Virus record (IMG/VR): IMGVR_UViG_3300028840_001747
Coordinates: 40,926-104,925 of that record
Strand: one strand, 5' to 3'
Source of the DNA: a virus
DNA length: 64,000 nucleotides
Shown here piece by piece: positions 59,799 to 64,000 of the stretch. The first letter of the stretch is position 1, and each line of letters starts with the position of its first letter. The position numbers and the translations under genes were made by a program. The notes below the pieces were generated by a model. The model was not told the origin of the DNA, did no database searches, and worked only from the letters and a program-made list of their open reading frames with translations.

Positions 59799-60140
59799 TT
59801 ATTTCTTGTTTAGTAGTTCCAATAACTTTTCAAATTCCAATACAGCATATGTCTTTGACCTATTCCGCTTAAATACTAATAATGGAATTCGACCTTCTTT
59901 TTGATTTGATTCCGCTTGTTCTAAAGCAGACCATATAGATAATTTTTCTTGATTTTTGGCTTCAATGTCAAATGGTATCTCGTCTTCCGCTGCCGGAGAT
60001 AAAATTATATCTCTACCAGATTCGCCCATTACCGCGGTTTTTATGTCACCTTCTCGTAATGATGTGTAAGTTTCCATTAATAATTTCTTGACGGCGTCTT
60101 GTAACCGACGACCTTTAGCTTTCGCTGAACGTGTTTTCAT
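59799..60140 (-). CDS. PD-(D/E)xK nuclease, Holliday-junction-resolvase-like
   Basis: 113 residues. Motifs: an N-terminal helix RSAKAKGRRLQDAVKKLLME with Glu-free start, ESGRDIILSPAAEDEIPFDI with the first Asp, EAKNQEKLSIWSALEQAESN with the E-x-K pair (IEAKNQ), and PLLVFKRNRSKTYAVLEFEK. This is the Hjc/VRR-type restriction fold of short phage resolvases. Role: cutting branched DNA, either in recombination or before packaging; T4 uses gp49 of another family. It lies first in the replication gene set and has AAAGGAGTTTACGA before the ATG, with a TATAAT-like element ~25 bases upstream. Confidence 0.7.
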   Translation of the reverse strand: MKTRSAKAKGRRLQDAVKKLLMETYTSLREGDIKTAVMGESGRDIILSPAAEDEIPFDIEAKNQEKLSIWSALEQAESNQKEGRIPLLVFKRNRSKTYAVLEFEKLLELLNKK

Positions 60141-60190
60141 TCGTAAACTCCTTTGTCTTTATTATACTATTTTATGTTAGAAAAGTTCCA

Positions 60191-61537
60191 TTAAATGATG
60201 TATAACTCCATTGGTGAAATCTTTAATCCAATGTTATTCCTTATACGAAAATAACCGGTTGATGAACCAGGTGGTATTCTAAAACTCATATGTCTACGAT
60301 CATATATTTCTACTTGTCTCATATTTAATTCCGATCCCGTATCATTGATGTAACCACCAATCGTACCAAGAAATTGGCTTCCGGTTACATATATCCTATC
60401 TCCTGCAGAACCGGTTTTTGGATTGAAATCATTTATAGTCGCTTTCTTTGATGATACACCTGGCATCCAAATAAAATCTTCACCCGATGACGCTACCAAA
60501 CTTTGACTATTTTGTACTCTTATTCTATGTGGGCTCGCATTTTCAGGTAATGTAAATCGTATATGATTATCATTTACAATCGTAAATGATCCTGTTGTTT
60601 GGTGTACCGCAACAGCAGTAACTCCAAGAAATCTACTTCCCCAAATATGAAGTATGTCGCCATATGGGGCGTATGTTGGATAAAATGTTTGGATGTTTGT
60701 ATCGGCTTCCGGTTCAACATAAACTTCCTCAGGTGTTACAAATACATTATTATCAAAATCAACTAATCTTACCGGATTTGTTTGAGCACCAGCAGGAATA
60801 TAAAAAGTTATTTCGTGATTGTTATTCAATACCCATTGATTACGATTAACTATAACATTTCCTACTCTCAACCTTTTTGTATATTGAAGATTGTCGCCAA
60901 AAAGTGTTATTGGTGTGTAATATGATCCGGTTCGAGGCACAAATCGACCAAATGTTGGCGATTGTATCTGTGTGCCAGAAATCTGCATCCAACCATCAGC
61001 TTTATCAAACTCTTGATTGTAGTTGTATACCGTTAAAAACCCAGTCTCACTTCCACTTGGAACGCGAACCCGTATATTGTTGTTATCTAAAATTCTCAAC
61101 TCTTTCGTTTTACGCCAACTAAATCCTACCTTAGCAGTTCCAAGAAAATCACTACCACTTATCCTAACTATTTGACCCTCGGAAGCAGTTAATGGGGCGA
61201 AACTATGTATAATAGGATTTGTTTTTCTCCACCTACTTACATTCTTGGCGTCCTTTAATTCCTCTTTAGATGGAAATGGATATGAACCACTTATTTCTTC
61301 CATCAATCCATATACTCTCGGTGTTCCTGTATAAACTCCCCATCCTTGATAATCTTCGTAATCATCCCTTTCAAGTTGATCTATATCATAATACCCTTCC
61401 TCATGATCATCGGATATATCATCACTTCCACTATATGACCCACTTGTTATACGCCAAACATAAATGTCTCGGCGAGCCCAGTCAGGATCGCCAGGTTGTC
61501 CGTTTGGAATAAACTGCTTTATTACCCGAAACGCCAT
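60191..61537 (-). CDS. Structural protein with IPT/TIG repeats
   Basis: 448 residues from the ATG at 61537 (GGGGAGTTACGAT before it; an earlier in-frame codon has none). N-terminal ~100 residues include SYSGSDDISDDHEEGYYDID. Then four IPT/TIG (Ig-like) domains of ~85 residues, each with P.I..F.P.....G..V.I.G..F.GT and a following VP-G-TG: SFAPLTASEGQIVRISGSDF, GRFVPRTGSYYTPITLFGDN, TFYPTYAPYGDILHIWGSRF, DFNPKTGSAGDRIYVTGSQF. Such repeats form stalks or binding arms on virions. It is in line with 61551-62528. Confidence 0.8.
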   Translation of the reverse strand: MAFRVIKQFIPNGQPGDPDWARRDIYVWRITSGSYSGSDDISDDHEEGYYDIDQLERDDYEDYQGWGVYTGTPRVYGLMEEISGSYPFPSKEELKDAKNVSRWRKTNPIIHSFAPLTASEGQIVRISGSDFLGTAKVGFSWRKTKELRILDNNNIRVRVPSGSETGFLTVYNYNQEFDKADGWMQISGTQIQSPTFGRFVPRTGSYYTPITLFGDNLQYTKRLRVGNVIVNRNQWVLNNNHEITFYIPAGAQTNPVRLVDFDNNVFVTPEEVYVEPEADTNIQTFYPTYAPYGDILHIWGSRFLGVTAVAVHQTTGSFTIVNDNHIRFTLPENASPHRIRVQNSQSLVASSGEDFIWMPGVSSKKATINDFNPKTGSAGDRIYVTGSQFLGTIGGYINDTGSELNMRQVEIYDRRHMSFRIPPGSSTGYFRIRNNIGLKISPMELYII

Positions 61538-61550
61538 ATCGTAACTCCCC

Positions 61551-62528
61551 TTACCAATCAAGTCTCACTACAAATGTTATCGCTAAATCAGGATCATTTT
61601 TTATCGGTTGAGCGGTCTTTCCAACCGCCATAAGATTTAAGTTGTCGTCATATAACCCTATTGTCGTTACATAAGAAGAAAAGTCAGAACTCGTCACATA
61701 ACCTAACGGTTCTGCTAACATCAATGACCTACTTACTCTCGCACTTGGATTCATCGGCATATTAAACTCACCCGCTTTCGCTGTACAATACGCTTCTAAC
61801 TCATATATCCTTTGAATCGATTTAAACTTTACGGTGTATACACTTGAGCCAGTTCCAAAATACTGATACTGGGAACCTGTACTCGTTATGACCATATTAC
61901 CATGTTCGTAAAATACATTTCCTACCGTCCACGCTGATGCTGTTGCGGAAAAACTTGCTGAATTCGCATTGTCGTAAAGATTTCCCTTTCCATCGTCATA
62001 TAATGTAAATGATTGTGAAACACCAGCATATGAAGCAGAAACTTGTTCAATGTGTATCGTTCCCGGTTTCATACCATCACCAAAGCGTTCCTGTGGCACG
62101 GACACAACAACCGCACGATCACCTAACATTTTATATACATTGAGACTGTTTGGCCCGAAGTTTTTGAATGGTTCAAAATATTTCACTACAACAGCAGAAC
62201 CGGTCGTAAAATCTTGACTTCCTATTTGATGTAGTTTATCTTTTACTTGTAAACTCGTGTCAGGACGATATACAGATGAGCCAGTAAAACTTACTATACT
62301 TGTCTCATTATAGTACATATGTTTTATACTATCGTAAAGTGTCCTTGTAGGAATAACAGAACCACTTACCACTCCATCAACCGAAGGCGTATACCAACTT
62401 CCGGTACGCTGGAACGCACTTCTTACTTGTACTATATCCGTATCATCTTGAGTGAATGTCCATAATTTATTCGCCTCAAACTCACGAAAACTAACATTAT
62501 CAGGTGGTAATTCTTTATACGCGCTCAT
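61551..62528 (-). CDS. Structural protein, paralogue of the right-edge gene
   Basis: 325 residues, Ser/Thr/Tyr-rich, with YTPSVDGVVSGSVIPTRTLY, GTGSSVYTVKFKSIQRIYEL, and a C-terminal stretch FSSYVTTIGLYDDNLNLMAV ending FVVRLDW, which matches HSYITTVGLYNESNELLAVA and IKVKLDY of the gene at 63429. Probably a baseplate or fibre-attachment protein. Its ATG lies 14 bases inside the end of the homing endonuclease gene. No ribosome site of high quality is seen there except GAGAGAATAA. Confidence 0.7.
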   Translation of the reverse strand: MSAYKELPPDNVSFREFEANKLWTFTQDDTDIVQVRSAFQRTGSWYTPSVDGVVSGSVIPTRTLYDSIKHMYYNETSIVSFTGSSVYRPDTSLQVKDKLHQIGSQDFTTGSAVVVKYFEPFKNFGPNSLNVYKMLGDRAVVVSVPQERFGDGMKPGTIHIEQVSASYAGVSQSFTLYDDGKGNLYDNANSASFSATASAWTVGNVFYEHGNMVITSTGSQYQYFGTGSSVYTVKFKSIQRIYELEAYCTAKAGEFNMPMNPSARVSRSLMLAEPLGYVTSSDFSSYVTTIGLYDDNLNLMAVGKTAQPIKNDPDLAITFVVRLDW

Positions 62529-63324
62529 TTATTCTCTCTATAATTAAATTAGGATTTTTCTTAACTTCACTTTCCCATATTCGTATAACTTCAAATCCGT
62601 TTTCCATCGCAAGTTGTTCCTTAAACTTATCATTTTCTTTAACTTCATTTACCCCTTTAAAATAATCATGTTTATGTCCAGGACCACCATGCCAATAATC
62701 TCCATCTACTTCTATAAATAGTTTCTTATTTTTTATTTTGAAATCAAATGACTTACAAATACCGCCCCTCGTTAAAAAATATTGAAAATGATACTCTATA
62801 CTATTTTTCGCCAATTCGTCGGCAACCATTTTTTCAACACTATTCATTTCTTTATGAGAAAATATTTTTTTAATAACTTCAGGTGAATGTGTTTTTCCTT
62901 GCATTGGATTTATGTAATCCGGTTGTTGAGCTCGTTTTAATGCGGATTTACTCATATTATTACGTGCGTTTATTGTATTTTTCAAACCGATTCGCCAATG
63001 TCCTTCTTTTTCTATTTTATCTTTATGTGTTTTACTTATTTTTTCTTTTGATTTTTTTGATAATTTAGCTCCATATCGAGGCGCCTTTTCACCAACTAAA
63101 ATTGTTTTTCTATATTCATTACTACACTTCATCGAACAAGTTTTATGACCTTTTACTATCGTCTCACAAATTCTACATCTATACCAATTATTAAAATCAT
63201 TTGGAAATTGATCTATAAACTTTTCTACATATTGAATATATAACATTTGATGTTGTGATTTTATATGCCATCCAATAGCCTTGTTACCAATTTCTTTCCC
63301 ACATATTCTACATATTCTTTTCAT
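62515..63324 (-). CDS. Free-standing EDxHD (Vsr-like) homing endonuclease with zinc fingers
   Basis: 269 residues. N-terminus: two zinc-binding units, CRICGKEIGNKAIGWHIKSQ with a later His, and YRCRICETIVKGHKTCSMKC. Middle: GAKLSKKSKEKISKTHKDKI, NARNNMSKSALKRA and QGKTHSPEVIKKI, NUMOD3-like DNA-binding helices. C-terminal ~105 residues: EKMVADELAKNSIEYHFQYF, SFDFKIKNKKLFIEVDGDYW HGG, and FEVIRIWESEV, the Vsr-type nuclease with the EDxHD pattern known from I-Bth0305I. Codon use is more AT-rich than its neighbours. It lies between two paralogous structural genes and overlaps the downstream start, as expected for an intergenic homing gene. Confidence 0.85.
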   Translation of the reverse strand: MKRICRICGKEIGNKAIGWHIKSQHQMLYIQYVEKFIDQFPNDFNNWYRCRICETIVKGHKTCSMKCSNEYRKTILVGEKAPRYGAKLSKKSKEKISKTHKDKIEKEGHWRIGLKNTINARNNMSKSALKRAQQPDYINPMQGKTHSPEVIKKIFSHKEMNSVEKMVADELAKNSIEYHFQYFLTRGGICKSFDFKIKNKKLFIEVDGDYWHGGPGHKHDYFKGVNEVKENDKFKEQLAMENGFEVIRIWESEVKKNPNLIIERINERV

Positions 63325-63333
63325 AATAAAAAA

Positions 63334-63365
63334 CCGCCTTTCTATATATAAATATAAAAAAGCGG
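63334..63365 (-). promoter_or_regulatory. Hairpin covering the ribosome site of the homing endonuclease, with promoter motif in its loop
   Basis: On the minus strand CCGCTTTTTTATAT pairs with ATATAGAAAGGCGG: 14 bp with two G-U pairs and a 4-base loop. The 3' arm holds the Shine-Dalgarno (AAGG/GGCGG, 9-12 bases before the ATG at 63324), and T6 follows, so the same element can act as a terminator for the upstream gene. The late-type motif (TTATATTTATATATA, 63345-63357) occupies the top of the hairpin, so a transcript starting there would lack the 5' arm. Confidence 0.65.
63345..63358 (-). promoter_or_regulatory. Candidate late promoter motif before the homing endonuclease
   Basis: Coding-strand TTATATTTATATATA, about 21 bases upstream of the ATG at 63324, same consensus as the other copies in the window. 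Confidence 0.5.
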
Positions 63366-63428
63366 AATTTTTAATATATTCTATCTTTATTTTTAATAAA
63401 ACAACACAACTACAATAAAAACAATGTG

Positions 63429-64000
63429 CTAATAGTCAAGCTTCACCTTGATTAGCGCCTCGCGATCAAATGACTTCAATAATGGAACACTTACTTTAGC
63501 GACCGCAAGAAGTTCATTAGATTCATTATAAAGACCAACCGTAGTAATATATGAATGTGGATCACCAATAAATGTAGGTACTTTTAATGTACCATCAGAT
63601 GATGTATAATAAGTTGGATTATTACTTAAATTATAGTCTTTATTCTTTATTCTTACAAAATAATTCGTTGATGTTATTACTTCCTCGTTTCTCGCCGTAA
63701 AATATGAAGCAGATTTGATCATTTCATATAACTTGAAATGATTGTCGGCTAATGTAGTTGACGCAGAACCGGTCGAAACAAACGATCCCATATGTGCTTC
63801 TAATGCGTTTGGATTGAGAATAATAAGTCCACGATCAGGATAAAATAATCCATATCCACCGGACGCTTCACTTGCAGCATCCTTGTAAACAGTCGCTGTA
63901 GCACCAACATTCAAACTACCACTAACTACATTAAAAAGTCGTCCACCTTGAGATACCGCTTGATCAAATTTTTGAGCACTATCATCAATCAAACGAATCA
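63429..64000 (-). CDS. Structural protein, 5' part outside window
   Basis: The frame is open to the right edge (190 residues seen); a TTG near the edge should not be taken as the start because the frame continues through it. Product is Ser/Ala/Gly-rich with GGYGLFYPDRGLIILNPNAL, MIKSASYFTARNEEVITSTN and the C-terminal block HSYITTVGLYNESNELLAVA ... IKVKLDY shared with 61551-62528. Likely a baseplate or fibre-attachment protein. After its stop, ~60 AT-rich bases lead to the hairpin at 63334. Confidence 0.7.
   Translation of the reverse strand, partial: IRLIDDSAQKFDQAVSQGGRLFNVVSGSLNVGATATVYKDAASEASGGYGLFYPDRGLIILNPNALEAHMGSFVSTGSASTTLADNHFKLYEMIKSASYFTARNEEVITSTNYFVRIKNKDYNLSNNPTYYTSSDGTLKVPTFIGDPHSYITTVGLYNESNELLAVAKVSVPLLKSFDREALIKVKLDY

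Noticed and set aside
7359-63358. Reading the AT motifs as plus-strand T4 late promoters (TATAAATA)
   Set aside because: On the plus strand they would fire away from the genes they precede, and the copy at the only plus-strand gene is reversed, so the coding-strand reading TATTTATA is the consistent one.
63334-63365. Simple rho-independent terminator only
   Set aside because: Hairpin plus T6 does fit a terminator, but the ribosome site of the following gene lies in its 3' arm and the promoter motif in its loop, so a plain terminator does not explain it all.
1-64000. tRNA genes, CRISPR arrays, integrase or attachment sites
   Set aside because: I looked for cloverleaf-like and spaced-repeat patterns in the gaps and found none; all gaps are short and mostly hold terminators, ribosome sites or the AT motif. 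A tRNAscan run would be decisive.

Overview
The window is a 64 kb piece of a strongly AT-rich, strictly virulent-looking, T4-like myovirus genome (probably marine; the host cannot be read from the sequence, but strong AGGAG-type ribosome binding sites and a phage-borne bS21 protein fit a low-GC bacterial host with ordinary Shine-Dalgarno initiation). All genes but one are on the minus strand, so the region reads right to left. Coding density is very high, many genes overlap by 1-20 bases, and no gap between genes exceeds about 210 bases. I saw no tRNA, rRNA, CRISPR array, insertion sequence, integrase or attachment site.

Layout, in order of transcription (right to left). 64.0-60.2 kb: structural genes (a paralogous pair split by a free-standing EDxHD-type homing endonuclease, and an IPT/TIG-repeat protein). 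60.1-54.8 kb: replication and recombination genes: Hjc-like nuclease, primase, glycosyltransferase, and a single-chain fusion of the Mre11-like (gp47) and Rad50-like (gp46) subunits. 54.7-48.0 kb: a giant fibre with a C-terminal S74 chaperone, a structural protein with a Hint domain, a small protein and an M15 peptidase (probable endolysin). 47.5-41.2 kb and 37.7-34.4 kb: a run of small genes and enzymes (HAD phosphatase, CCA-adding enzyme, P-loop kinase, Mesh1-type ppGpp hydrolase, a ParB-like/NMN-adenylyltransferase/nucleic-acid-ligase fusion) around a 952-residue beta-helix fibre. 34.3-28.4 kb: small proteins and a possible lysis/membrane block. 28.4-9.9 kb: head operon: terminase large subunit (gp17), portal (gp20), prohead protease (gp21), scaffold/core (gp22) and major capsid protein (gp23), with about 17 extra small genes inserted between gp20 and gp22, one of them a ribosomal protein bS21 homologue. 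9.8-7.4 kb: an island of single-gene units separated by near-identical terminators, with the only plus-strand gene. 7.3-3.5 kb: neck and tail-completion genes (gp13, gp14-like, two tandem gp15-like copies). 3.5-0 kb: two small proteins and fibre or baseplate-associated proteins.

The main discovery candidate is a shared N-terminal leader. About twenty proteins of unrelated sequence begin with the same kind of short amphipathic helix ending in [LIVM]-x-E (for example MIKLKKLIKE, MKLKKLLRE, MDKKTWNKILNE, MLRESIRQLISE). In T4 this is the design of the capsid-targeting sequence of the internal proteins and Alt, which is removed inside the prohead by protease gp21 at [LI]-x-E. The major capsid protein here carries a matching LLDE site at residue 64, almost exactly where T4 gp23 is cut, and the gp21 homologue is present. 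The inference is that this phage loads its head with a large cargo proteome, including a ppGpp hydrolase, CCA-adding enzyme, NMNAT/ligase, kinase, phosphatase and an ADP-ribosyltransferase-like protein, to be injected with the DNA. Several cargo genes look like polyproteins, with the leader or a [LIVM]NE/[GA] site repeated between modules. Three genes have an in-frame internal Shine-Dalgarno and ATG exactly at an internal leader.

A second candidate is regulatory: an extended AT motif, coding-strand consensus close to ATATTTATATGT, lies 14-50 bases (once 128) before ten genes or gene blocks and always points with the gene, including the lone plus-strand gene. Its core is the reverse complement of the T4 late promoter TATAAATA. 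In front of the homing endonuclease this motif sits in the loop of a 14-bp hairpin that covers the ribosome binding site, an arrangement like the I-TevI expression switch of T4.
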